A stretch of 64,000 nucleotides of DNA. Source: Siderastrea siderea. Lineage: Eukaryota > Cnidaria > Anthozoa > Scleractinia > Rhizangiidae. The notes below the pieces were generated by a model. The model made no database searches. It saw only the letters and a list, made by a program, of their open reading frames with translations, and was not told the origin of the DNA. Where the stretch lies: contig OZ034968.1 of the NCBI GenBank assembly GCA_964030785.1, forward strand, positions 34,861,186-34,925,185, in the 5' to 3' direction. Below, in pieces: positions 11,415 to 19,852 of the stretch. The stretch's first letter is position 1. Each line of letters opens with the position of its first letter. A program made the translations under genes and the position numbers.

Positions 11415-13617
11415 GCCGGCCCATGGCATGAGCTTTAGAAATCAATCTTGCAGTGTTATTGTGTGGTCTTGTTAAATTTACTCCACAGAGCAACTACAAC
11501 AATCTACTAATTCTTGAAGAAGAGAAATGTAGGGTACATTCCTCCGTACTGGCGGGGTTGGTGCTTGAAGTTCCAAGGCAACCCCACCTTTAACTTTTCT
11601 ATTTCCTCAAGAGAAAATAAGGAAACAGAGAGGGACACTGAGGGCGTTGGTTGGGATATGTCAATTCCACAAAAGTTATTTATAGACTGGCTTTTCAACG
11701 GGTCTGTTTCCCGAAACATCCGCATAAATACCATTTCCCTTGTTTTTCGAAGTCGTTTTCATCGACAAAACGTAACACCACTTGGTCCGCCATTACAAAC
11801 AATATTTTGAATGGAGCTTCAAACGCCAGATTGAGGGTGCCTTTATGCGGACGTCCGGAAAACAGACTTCCGTTCCAAATGGCCATCTAAAAATAACTTT
11901 ACCGAACTTGACAAATCCCAAAGCCTAGAATGACAGTGTCCCTCTCTGCTCCCCTATTTTCTCTTGATTTCCTGCTTTAAACTAAGGCACACAGATCGTA
12001 CTGATCTACAACAATAGGGTGGGTGATATGAGGTTAGGAAAGCACGGTGTCTCTGGCTGTAGAGAAGTTCACTTGCTCTTCTACGGCAAGCAAATCTTGC
12101 TCCGTCACCTGCACCTTTTGCTGACACGCTTTCGCTGCCAAACGAGAGAAGAAGGATGAAATTTGCTGGGCAAACAACCTCTCACCATTTGGGCCCTAGA
12201 GCTCGACGCATGCCTTTGGCGACAACATCAGGGTCTAGTTTCTTCCCGGTGCCTTGACCGATGTCAAACTTTGCTTTAAGGTAAGACGTAGGTAAAACGT
12301 TGCCTGACTTTGAATTTATTATTCCTTGGAATAATCAATTGCACAATTTCGAGTTTGGCGATGGGGAACTAAATGTGGTATGGTGAGCATATGGCATTGT
12401 TTCAGCAAAGCGTTTTGTGATGGACAAAAATACAGGTCAGTCGCTTTACGTTTGTTATTTTATGATTTTAGAAAAGTAGTATGTTGGTATTAAAGGGCTC
12501 TATAACTGTTTTATTTACGAGAAAACGAATTTTGAGATGAAATTTCATACAGAAACGTCTTTATAAATTCAAAGTCAAGCAACGTTTTATCCTAGGGTGT
12601 ACAAGGGAAGGGGCCCTGGATGGCACTCCAATGACATTTCAATTATTATTGTTATTTAAATTACTTATTCTTTACCATTGGTACAGTAATTTAACCCAAA
12701 GTTGTTATTTTATCTTAGATGTAAACTAAAGTTGGTTCTCCGCTCCGTTTTCAAACGGTCATTTTAAAACGATATCCACGGTCAGGCAGCCTAGGCAATC
12801 CAGCACAGAAACAATCGATGTTCCTCAAGTTCGTAGGGCTCCTGCTTTGCCCAGTACTGGAGATTTCTTCTCGTGTCCACAAGAGGGCTGTGTACGTGTG
12901 TTCCAACGACTCTACTATTGAACGGTACCTTTCCCTGGAAGCCTGCGAGCTGTCCCCTGAAATGTATTGCATCTTAGACCTTGCAAAACAGGAGTACGCC
13001 TCTCACCTTCAGGAAGGTACAGGCCTTGTGCCTTCGTTACAAGTCCCAGCCTCGTATGTGTCAGCCGACAACGACCAAGGCTACAAGGACGACTGGACCT
13101 GAGGCTGAAAGATTTAGGGACGCGCAGAAGTCTTAACTGGCACCGGGAAGAAAGTAGACCCCGATGCTGCGCCAAAGAAATGCGTCGAGCTCGCGGTCCA
13201 AATGGTGAGAAGCTGTTTGCCGTAACGGAAATTCTATCCGCCCAGCAAATTTCATCCTTCTCTCGTTTGGCAGCAAAAGGTTGTCAGCAAGAAGTGCAGG
13301 TGACGGAGCAAGATGTTCTCGCGGTAGAAGAGCAAGTTAACTTCTCTACACCCAGAGACATCTTCCCTCATATCACCCACCCTATTGTTGTCGATCAGTA
13401 CTATCTGTGTGCCTTAGTTAAAAGCAAGGAAATATAAAAGCTAAAGGTGGGGTTGCCTTGGAACTTCAAGCACCAACCCCGCCAGTACGGAGGAATGTGC
13501 CCTACATTTCTCTTCTTCAAGAATTAGTAGATTGTTGTAGTTGCTCTGTGGAGTAAATTTAACAAGACCGCACAATAACACTGCAAGATTGATTTCTAAA
13601 GCTCTTGCCGTGGGCCA
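11415..13617. repeat. Second inverted-repeat structure inside the outer element
   Basis: Arms at about 11418-12245 and 13165-13617 are inverted copies (marker: GGCGGGGTTGGTGCTTGAAG at 11.55 kb and its complement at 13.47 kb). The left arm holds an extra ~350 bp (about 11.61-11.96 kb) bounded by inverted AGAGAGGGACACTG sequence, so probably a small MITE. The ORF 12967-13437 runs into the right arm; its C-terminal ~85 codons read protein-like, but I do not recognise it and cannot show it is a gene. Confidence 0.6.
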
Positions 13618-13733
13618 AAAAACAAATATTACCGCAACAGGAAGGGTTTTACGAAAGAGAAATGATTTTATACAAATTATTTCTTACTTTCGATTCAGGT
13701 TACAGTAAAACAATTAGTCTGACAGAGTATATG

Positions 13734-14208
13734 AGTAGTATGGGTGGACGGTCTGGCCAATTGTATCGAAAAGGCCTACCCCCCCTAACTTTTTGAACCA
13801 ATAGGGGACTAGTGCCATTCCTTTTTATCATGTGATCACGGTCAAGTGATGGGACCAATGAGAGACGGGGTCAAAGGTCATTGTAAGAGGAAGGGGGTCA
13901 CGTGATTTGGGTCATGTGATGGGTCACGTGGTTTGGAGGAAAACCGCTGACCAAGGTAGGGAATTGAAAAGAAAAAAACCAGATTGATTCTTTTCAGTTT
14001 TTTAATAACAACAACAACAACCAGTTACATCCAGTTACACGGAGCAATGAGTTTTTTATCGTTTTTTCTTTTTCTTTCGTGTGGCAGCTTGTAATCCTTT
14101 TTTGACGCCATAACCGGCGGCTCCACCGACAGCTCCTAAAGCGGCGGCTTTACTGGCAGCGACCAAAGCGGGAATAAGAGCGGCCAAAGCGAAGACACCA
14201 CCTCGTTG
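13734..14208 (+). repeat. Virus left TIR
   Basis: Inverted match to 35391-35863. It contains several CACGTG-type words (GTCACGTGAT, GTCACGTGGT) and ends inside the small basic gene at the CAACGAGG word where the two copies diverge. Confidence 0.9.
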
Positions 14209-14310
14209 GATAGGGCTGGATAAGTTAGGTCCATAGAAACGTTGCATTCGACGTCGCGGTGCGTTGGGCATAGTGAGGATACCTCCTCGTTGTCGTTTTC
14301 GTTTCGCCAT
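14056..14310 (-). CDS. Small basic virion-type protein, 84 aa
   Basis: Very basic N- and C-termini (KRKRQRGG and RKKKKKR) flank an Ala/Gly-rich hydrophobic stretch (about residues 39-70). Two Q-R-G-G sites (residues 7-10 and 35-38) match the motif seen in other small proteins of this element. It resembles the processed core or minor capsid peptides of adenoviruses (mu/pX, pVI) in composition only. TATA-like ATATATAAAT on the minus strand at about 14338-14349 lies 30 bp before the start. The second half of the gene lies in the left TIR, so it is duplicated at the right end. Confidence 0.7.
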   Translation of the reverse strand: MAKRKRQRGGILTMPNAPRRRMQRFYGPNLSSPIQRGGVFALAALIPALVAASKAAALGAVGGAAGYGVKKGLQAATRKKKKKR

Positions 14311-14353
14311 GATAATGATGTGGTGAGTGAAAAAGTGTATTTATATATTTTTT

Positions 14354-15019
14354 CTAGGGGTTGAGTTTTGCGTCAGGACACATTCCGCAACAAGTTTCGT
14401 CTGGTCGGGGGATGCATCCAGCAGAGAGGCAACTTTGACAGGGTTCATATTTCCAGGTGGTATCTAAGACTTGTCCACAAATGTTGCAGGGATCTCGAAT
14501 ATCCTCTCGCTTGCACCAATGTAGGGAAGGGAAATCGATGCCAGGAAGATCTTGAGAGGAGGTTTTGGGTGGTTTAGTGAGATTAGAATCGAGATGATGG
14601 AACCATCGATCGAGTGCACGTTGTTGGACTTGGAGGTCTTGATTTTTTTCTTTGTAATCCCCAGGGTAATAGCAACCTGGATGAAAGTGTCCTTTGCACC
14701 AGGCTTTGACAAAAGCGTGCGTGTCGATGGAGACTTTGGGGGAATTGTTACAGAGAAGAAGTCCTTCGGTGTTCCGCCGTTGTTCGAGGATGGCATCGAT
14801 GTTGAGTGGGATGAAATGTTGGTAGACGGTGCATGGCAAGGCGGGATTTTCTTGATGATAGCGCGAATGAGCTAAGATGACTTCTCCTTTGTATTTTTTC
14901 TTGCCGATGTTTTCAGTGGGATGATAATTGAGTGGTATTTCTTCGAGGAGTAGTTGAATTTTGCTACCGAGATTGAGATTGCGTATAATGCGTCGCACTT
15001 CATTGGCTAGGTCCTCCAT
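14354..15019 (-). CDS. Cys-rich protein with two zinc-ribbon-like clusters
   Basis: Start taken at the Met of MEDLANEVRR (15019); the frame is open to 15304 but the upstream part overlaps an unrelated capsid-like remnant in another frame. About 221 aa. The C-terminal 60 residues hold C-x-x-C pairs (CNICG, CQSC, CCGMC) suggesting one or two zinc sites; the rest is not recognised. It lies in the minus-strand block next to the small basic gene. Function unknown; nucleic-acid binding is a guess from the zinc clusters. Confidence 0.55.
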   Translation of the reverse strand: MEDLANEVRRIIRNLNLGSKIQLLLEEIPLNYHPTENIGKKKYKGEVILAHSRYHQENPALPCTVYQHFIPLNIDAILEQRRNTEGLLLCNNSPKVSIDTHAFVKAWCKGHFHPGCYYPGDYKEKNQDLQVQQRALDRWFHHLDSNLTKPPKTSSQDLPGIDFPSLHWCKREDIRDPCNICGQVLDTTWKYEPCQSCLSAGCIPRPDETCCGMCPDAKLNP

Positions 15020-15059
15020 GGGTTGGGCCGTAGTAGGAAATGAAGGGAGGTGACGAGGT

Positions 15060-15191
15060 GCGTTGACTTTTTCTAGAGAGTTGAAGGGTGATGACAGTGT
15101 TTCCTTGTTTGAAGGGTGCTGGTTGACCATTGGCTGTTTGAATGTCAATATCGATGGTGTCAAAGATGTTTTTGCGCAGGGGAAAATACAT
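15060..15191 (-). pseudogene. Remnant of a second penton-like C-terminus
   Basis: The minus-strand frame beginning MYFPLRKNIFDTIDIDI and running through GQPAPFKQGNTVITLQLSR parallels the last ~40 residues of the penton candidate at 23571-25901 (FYPLSQLQFRDIKIDIRD..GRPIPFQGGEVTATLYFRR). Only this C-terminal piece is present. It overlaps the frame of the Cys-rich gene. I read it as the fossil end of a capsid gene from a related element. Confidence 0.5.
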
Positions 15192-15328
15192 GAGTTGAGT
15201 GGGGTTGGGAAAAACCGCGGGTCAGGTGGAGGGAGAAAATGTAGGCGCAGATAAGAAAAAACGAGATATTTTTTGGTGGGTAAAAAATAGGTTTTAATTA
15301 ACAAGACTTGAATGGTATTTACATTGTG

Positions 15329-15787
15329 TTACTTAAACTGTTGGGTGAAAGCTTCTTCTTCTTCTTTGTCGTGTGAGAGAATGGGTTTGACGTGTTCTGT
15401 GATTTGGTCCAAGTTATGCTGGAGAACACTTTCTCGCAGTTTGTTGACTTTCTGGCGTCGTTCTAGTCTCTTTTCTAGGATGTAGTCCATATATTTGTTT
15501 TTGTTGGTAGGCTGATAGATTTGTCCGGCGAGTTCTAGCGGAAAGACAATGGTGTTGGTTCTGTCAATGATGGCTAGATTGTCCAAGTCTTTTTGGATTT
15601 GCTGTTTGAGTTGACTGTGATCATCGTTGATGACGATGGAGGAAGCTTCTTGTTGGACTTTGTCTTTGTAATGTTCAGCAATATCTTCGAGGTCGAAACC
15701 TGCGTCGAGTCCTCGTTTAACAAGTTCCAACATATAGTCTTTGGCACTGTTGAAGGTTTTGGCGTCTAGATCTTTGTAGTAGTCCAT
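15329..15787 (-). CDS. Helical acidic protein, 152 aa, unknown
   Basis: Starts MDYYKDLDAK; predicted mainly helical with charged heptad-like stretches (about residues 100-150). A TATA box (TATAAAAAG on the minus strand, about 15857-15865) lies about 70 bp before the ATG, which supports expression. No family recognised. Stands alone between the Cys-rich gene and the coiled-coil gene. Confidence 0.6.
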   Translation of the reverse strand: MDYYKDLDAKTFNSAKDYMLELVKRGLDAGFDLEDIAEHYKDKVQQEASSIVINDDHSQLKQQIQKDLDNLAIIDRTNTIVFPLELAGQIYQPTNKNKYMDYILEKRLERRQKVNKLRESVLQHNLDQITEHVKPILSHDKEEEEAFTQQFK

Positions 15788-15788
15788 G

Positions 15789-16127
15789 TTAAGGGTGGTT
15801 GTGACGTTCTTTGCGACGAAGATGAATGGAATGAAGGTTGGCTTTGAGTTGTTGTCTTTTTATAGTAAAAGGTGTGACGTGATCGCTCCTGTCATCGATC
15901 AGAGGTGACGTTTTCATGATGGAGGGAGATTGATTGTATTTGTATTTGAAAATGACAACGTATTCTTGAAAGTGAACTTGTTTTAGTGGAGGATGGGTTT
16001 CCATTGCGTATTCATCGATGCCGATGGCTCCTCCACTGTAGATGTGGTGGTCACTTGTGGGCATGACGAACTGGAGGAGGATTGGAGGTTGTCTAGTTTT
16101 TGTAGATGATGCGAGCAGCTTGCGCAA
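15789..16127 (-). CDS. Possible overlapping small ORF, 112 aa
   Basis: Overlaps the end of the coiled-coil/zinc gene in another frame and runs through the TATA box of the next gene. An internal Met (MPTSDHHIYSGG) may be the start, giving about 91 aa. No domain is recognised; the overlap with a promoter makes it doubtful. Confidence 0.3.
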   Translation of the reverse strand: MRKLLASSTKTRQPPILLQFVMPTSDHHIYSGGAIGIDEYAMETHPPLKQVHFQEYVVIFKYKYNQSPSIMKTSPLIDDRSDHVTPFTIKRQQLKANLHSIHLRRKERHNHP

Positions 16128-16312
16128 AGTTCAATGTCTTGTTCTATCTCAAAAGTAGATCGACAGCTTTTACACCATAGTTGTTGTTGAAGTTGAAAGT
16201 AATGATGGTATAGTTGATGGTATTTGATTTGCCAGTGATGTATAGTATCTTGTAAGTCGTCAATTTGGCGATTGGCTGTTTGAAGTGAAGTGATGAGAGC
16301 GGGCAAATTCAT
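15983..16312 (-). CDS. Coiled-coil plus zinc-ribbon protein, 109 aa
   Basis: The N-terminal ~45 residues are Leu/Gln-rich and helical (LQTANRQIDDLQDTI..), followed by a four-Cys cluster CKSC..CASC that could bind one zinc, then a Ser-rich tail. The ATG overlaps the stop of the upstream gene as ATGA (16309-16312), the sort of junction used for termination-reinitiation. Not recognised. Confidence 0.55.
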   Translation of the reverse strand: MNLPALITSLQTANRQIDDLQDTIHHWQIKYHQLYHHYFQLQQQLWCKSCRSTFEIEQDIELCASCSHHLQKLDNLQSSSSSSCPQVTTTSTVEEPSASMNTQWKPILH

Positions 16313-16854
16313 GACTGGTGTGATCCGTATGGAATGTGTTGTTTATATCCATAAGAATCTTGTGGGCTAGCCGGTTCTCGCATGGTGATGTGCGTCACAT
16401 CCAACTGCAAACTGTCGTCGACTTCAAAGTTCTCATTTGAGTTCAACATTTTACTAATCTGATGCAAAATGCGGCGGGCCCCGGATAAGGGGTCTCGCCA
16501 ATCGCCGACAGTTACATTGGCTGAGGTGTGGGCCGATTGAAGTCGGTTGGAAGATAAATAAATTTGAATTCTGTCATGGTCTGGCATGGACTCGGTGAGA
16601 TCTTCGATAACGTCAGCCAATCCTTCTTCAAACGCGCACACAATATTGCCATGCCCTTCTGGAAAACTCTCTGGCGGGTTTTCCACGCGTAAGTGATAGC
16701 TTGTACGTGTGATTCCATAGCGCTTGGCTTGACGTTCTCGGAATTTAACACGTCGAAATTGATAATGTCCTCGTCGACCCAGGGCGCCGCGTTGTTGTTC
16801 CCATCTTTCCATATACTCATTAAGATCATCGTCGGACTCGGTGTTACTTGCCAT
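16309..16854 (-). CDS. PolB N-terminal-domain remnant, ~181 aa
   Basis: Start taken at MASNTESDDDL (16854). Residues of about 45-165 (YGITRTSYHLRV.., DLTESMPDHDRIQIYLSS, NENFEVDDSLQLDVTHI) follow the pattern I know from the extreme N-terminus of Polinton-type protein-primed DNA polymerases. The protein stops there: no exonuclease, Cys-rich or palm (DTDS) region follows anywhere in the element. It is either a truncated polB or a stand-alone gene built from that domain. A TATTTAA-like box lies at about 16897-16905. Family assignment is from memory of the pattern, hence moderate confidence. Confidence 0.45.
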   Translation of the reverse strand: MASNTESDDDLNEYMERWEQQRGALGRRGHYQFRRVKFRERQAKRYGITRTSYHLRVENPPESFPEGHGNIVCAFEEGLADVIEDLTESMPDHDRIQIYLSSNRLQSAHTSANVTVGDWRDPLSGARRILHQISKMLNSNENFEVDDSLQLDVTHITMREPASPQDSYGYKQHIPYGSHQS

Positions 16855-16929
16855 GCTAACAAAAAAATGATGCGTTGAAAAGATAGAGAGGTGAGTTAAA
16901 TAGATTTTTTTAATGTTCAATGGACGGTC

Positions 16930-17019
16930 CCCACCATTGTTTTTGACAGCCAGTTGTAATCCGCCATAACTACCAGGATTTTTGGGATCGTAATAAGCTT
17001 TCAACACTTTACGTTCCAA
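16930..17019 (-). pseudogene. Remnant of an integrase N-terminus
   Basis: In frame upstream of the polB remnant, a short stretch beginning MERKVLKAYYDPKNPGSYGG looks like the N-terminal leader of Polinton integrases (YYDPK..GS.GG). The element's working integrase (22469-23578) has a different N-terminus. Only about 30 codons; probably a fossil from another element. Confidence 0.4.
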
Positions 17020-17407
17020 ACGTTACTGCCGTTTGCCCATAACGCCAAACGACATCCAATACACAGCATGCTAACCTACTCAGCAACATGGAGAGTAAGG
17101 TTTTATAGGTAGGAATCACATGACTCATGGTATTAAATACCCATTCTCGAAGCTCACGATAATCCTGCGTGGGTAAATAATGACGCATGCCTTCCATGTA
17201 AGCAATAAAATAAGGGGTAAAATCGTGACCCTCTTGTCCTTTTTCTGCCAGGAGGTCTAACAACACTTGACGAGGATCGGCCGTTTTTTCCAAATCATCA
17301 AAACGATCGGCCGAAACACCTGCACTTCGCATCACTAAGTGCCAAAGGCATTCTTTCGTGACACGCGTCAAGGCCATCACCAAAAGACAAGCTCGAAACA
17401 GCAACAT
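17009..17407 (-). CDS. All-helical protein, possible death-fold, 132 aa
   Basis: Start at MLLFRACLLV (17407), 40 bp after the shared TATA region. Predicted helices contain the spacing FDDLEKTADPRQVLLDLLAEKG..FTPYFIAYMEGMRH, which recalls a death-effector-domain fold (helices 3-5), but no diagnostic motif is conserved. It is divergently transcribed from the next gene. If the fold is right, interference with host apoptosis would be the natural guess; this is inference only. Confidence 0.45.
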   Translation of the reverse strand: MLLFRACLLVMALTRVTKECLWHLVMRSAGVSADRFDDLEKTADPRQVLLDLLAEKGQEGHDFTPYFIAYMEGMRHYLPTQDYRELREWVFNTMSHVIPTYKTLLSMLLSRLACCVLDVVWRYGQTAVTFGT

Positions 17408-17442
17408 CTTTTTTATAGATGACTTGATTGACAGCTCGTCTC

Positions 17443-17452
17443 CTTTATATAC
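17443..17452. promoter_or_regulatory. Divergent TATA region
   Basis: CTTTATATAC between the divergent genes starting at 17407 (minus) and 17497/17563 (plus); read on the minus strand it is GTATATAAAG. It marks the switch from the minus- to the plus-strand block. Confidence 0.6.
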
Positions 17453-17496
17453 AGCTGATTCTTTTGTTTTTCTCGTCACTTTTTTTGGCCAGATCA

Positions 17497-18081
17497 ATGA
17501 AGAGATGCTTTCGTGCATGGACTCGTGTTTTTGGAAAAAGCAAAAAGAAACAAGTCCCTAAAATGGAGTCCCCTTTTACAGCCACAGGCAATATCGATTA
17601 TGGCACACGTTTTTATCAAGAGGTGGTGGAGTGTCAATGGAAACGATGTTGGATCGTGGCCATTCTCAAATACATTCATCGTCACGTGCACGATCTAGAA
17701 CCACCTGTTCAACCCATTTACAGCGAAGAAGCCTTACTTCATATGTGTCATATTAATGAGGCCATCAAAGAAGGGTTACGTCATCTGTCTTTGGATTTGG
17801 TGTATCAATCGTGGCGCAATCTACTGACCCAATATCACATGGATGTCCCATGTTGGCAACCTAACGACATCGAATTCATCATGCACATCACGAGCCCCGA
17901 CATCGTGACAGAACAAATTTTAGAAGAAATCGTGTCTTTTCGACGCCAATTTAGTACGTTCACCTATGAACTTTTGGGTTTCACCCATGAAGACGTGGAT
18001 AACATTTTTGGGTGGTCACGTGCAACCTTACGTCAACGTGAATGGGTGGGCATCGACATACCCGATGGACCTGAACGTTGA
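17497..18081 (+). CDS. All-helical protein, unknown, 194 aa
   Basis: First downstream Met is MKRCFRAW (17497); a second candidate start is MESPFTATG (17563). Helix-rich, with a C-terminal part (ITEQIL-like EQILEEIVSFRRQF..ELLGFTHEDVDNIF) that ends like a death/CARD-type helix bundle, again without a diagnostic signature. It pairs head-to-head with the gene at 17009-17407. Function unknown. Confidence 0.6.
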   Translation: MKRCFRAWTRVFGKSKKKQVPKMESPFTATGNIDYGTRFYQEVVECQWKRCWIVAILKYIHRHVHDLEPPVQPIYSEEALLHMCHINEAIKEGLRHLSLDLVYQSWRNLLTQYHMDVPCWQPNDIEFIMHITSPDIVTEQILEEIVSFRRQFSTFTYELLGFTHEDVDNIFGWSRATLRQREWVGIDIPDGPER

Positions 18082-18143
18082 CCCCTATTTTTTGTCTCCA
18101 CCAATCCTAGCTAAGATCACGTCAACATCACGTCATCATCGCC

Positions 18144-18150
18144 TATAAAA
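18144..18150 (+). promoter_or_regulatory. TATA box of the GRF zinc-finger gene
   Basis: TATAAAA, 41-47 bp before the ATG at 18191. Confidence 0.7.
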
Positions 18151-18190
18151 TAGCGTGTTCTTTTTTCATTCTTTCTCTCTTCAATTCACC

Positions 18191-18898
18191 ATGGCCACGA
18201 AGAGACCTTTGCAACAACTCGAAGAGATGGTCACTGCTTTACCCCCTGCACCCACGGAGAAAAAGTCCAAAAAAGAGAGAAAACTTAAAGTCAAAAAACC
18301 ACCCCAAGTGGATCCTTCTTCACCACCACCAGTACCGTCAACACCTACAACGACCACATTGTCAGCACCACCAGTACCGCCGCCGCCACCACCACCACCA
18401 CTCATCAATATGGATGACTTATTCAATGGTGACAATATTCTCAATTTGTTAAATCCGCCTGCTGCTAGTTATCAAGTACAACTACCGCCTATGGAACAAG
18501 CTTGTCAATCCGTTGTCTGTCCTATGCATCAAACAGACCTAACTTGCTTTCAAGCCCAAACCACAGGAGACACTTACATCAAATGCCAAGAAAAGAAATG
18601 TGGCCTCTTTTGTCATCAAGATCAAATCGCCACTTATCTCAAGATCATTAATGAAAAACTCCATCCTGATTATCTCAAAAGATCCCTGGTGTGTGACTGT
18701 GAAGAACCCGTGGTCTTACGAATCAGCCGATCCCAAGCCAACCCCAACCGCCCTTATTTCACATGCAAAGAAACACCCGAGGATCGATGTCCTTTCTTTC
18801 AGTGGGCCGACAAACCCTTGAAACCCAAGAACCGAAAAAAACAAAGACAAGACATATCTTCTTCCAAGTTCTCATTAAAAAAAATATCAGAAACGTAA
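18191..18898 (+). CDS. GRF-type zinc-finger protein, 235 aa
   Basis: Start MATKRPLQQL in a good Kozak context (ACCATGG). The N-terminus has a Lys-rich patch and a long Pro-rich linker (residues ~45-75 with a run of nine Pro). Then come a Cys/His cluster (CPMHQ..CQEKKCGLFCH) and a zf-GRF module (CDCEEPVVLRISRSQANP.RPYFTC....CPFFQW). The GRF finger binds single-stranded or structured nucleic acid in topoisomerase 3 and APE2; here it may serve replication or transcription. The C-terminus is basic. First gene of the plus-strand block with its own TATA box. Confidence 0.75.
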   Translation: MATKRPLQQLEEMVTALPPAPTEKKSKKERKLKVKKPPQVDPSSPPPVPSTPTTTTLSAPPVPPPPPPPPLINMDDLFNGDNILNLLNPPAASYQVQLPPMEQACQSVVCPMHQTDLTCFQAQTTGDTYIKCQEKKCGLFCHQDQIATYLKIINEKLHPDYLKRSLVCDCEEPVVLRISRSQANPNRPYFTCKETPEDRCPFFQWADKPLKPKNRKKQRQDISSSKFSLKKISET

Positions 18899-19242
18899 CA
18901 AGCGTCTTACGGATGACATGCTGATCTCCACTCACTCGAAACGATTCCACTCCTCCTGTTGTGGAGAACATGTATTTTAATTTTTCAACAATAACAGTAG
19001 TAGTAGTCATGGCAACTTGTCTACAAAATTGTTTGTGCACTTGTTTACAATAAAAAACCAAGTTTTGAAACGCGATGCAGGAGTGACGGGTTTTTTATAC
19101 TTTTTTCTGGGCAGGGTAGAGAGACACAATAATAAAATATTTTTTCTAATATCTTTGGGGGGTCGCCCACACCTATAAAAATCCGTCTCCAGTCCCTTTC
19201 GTTCATTTTCCCCTTAGACGCAGTTGAGACCAGACGTGTAGG
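18899..19242 (+). promoter_or_regulatory. Intergenic region with poly(A)-like and TATA signals
   Basis: No gene. Contains AATAAAATAT (about 19129) and TATAAAAATCCGTC (19174-19187), 55-69 bp before the next ATG. The same TATA word recurs before the gene at 32654. Confidence 0.6.
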
Positions 19243-19581
19243 ATGGCGCTCCGTGGCAAGGAAGAGCTTCAGTTCCAACAGTTGTTGAATAATTTGGGGT
19301 ACAATTTGTTACAGTTTAGTAATCGCATGACCGACCTGATCGTGGCCGGTTCCCCTGAATTAAGTCTGATCGCTCGAACTCAGTTGATGACGTCCCTAGG
19401 ACTCTTATCGATGAAAACCATGGAATTGTGTCAAGCGTGGGATCAATTTGAATACGCTTACAAGAGCACTGGGATCCCTTGGCCGCATGATTTTGATGTG
19501 GCTTTTCCCAAGAAACATGCTGAAGAAGACGACCCAAAAAAAAGAGGGGTGAAGGAACCCAAACCCAAGAAAACCAAATGA
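19243..19581 (+). CDS. Helical protein with Lys-rich tail, 112 aa
   Basis: Residues 1-80 are helical and amphipathic (FQQLLNNLGYNLLQFSNRMTD); the tail (residues ~88-112) is a Lys/Pro/Glu run. Not recognised. Its TGA overlaps an in-frame ATG of the next frame (ATGA at 19578). Confidence 0.6.
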   Translation: MALRGKEELQFQQLLNNLGYNLLQFSNRMTDLIVAGSPELSLIARTQLMTSLGLLSMKTMELCQAWDQFEYAYKSTGIPWPHDFDVAFPKKHAEEDDPKKRGVKEPKPKKTK

Positions 19582-19852
19582 AAACACACAGGAGACACGG
19601 TGGTACCACCATCCCCCGCTCTAGACCCCTCGCTGGATCCCTCACTGGACCCCTTGACGGAATCCAAAAAAGACATTTAAGAAAGATGCTACCCAGCTTT
19701 CCCAAAAGAAGAAGCATGGCCTCTCGGACCCCTGTGTCCCTGTTAGAGGGTACCCATTTGGACACCGCAGCGGTGGAACCTGACCTCTTGTACGAATTAG
19801 ATGCCTTGTACGCCTTCTATCATTCTCAATGGTGGTGTTACCGTCAAAGGTA

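Noticed and set aside
12967..13437. 156-codon ORF as a gene
   Set aside because: Partly in an inverted repeat, with no recognised domain and no supporting signals; may be an old transposon gene piece.
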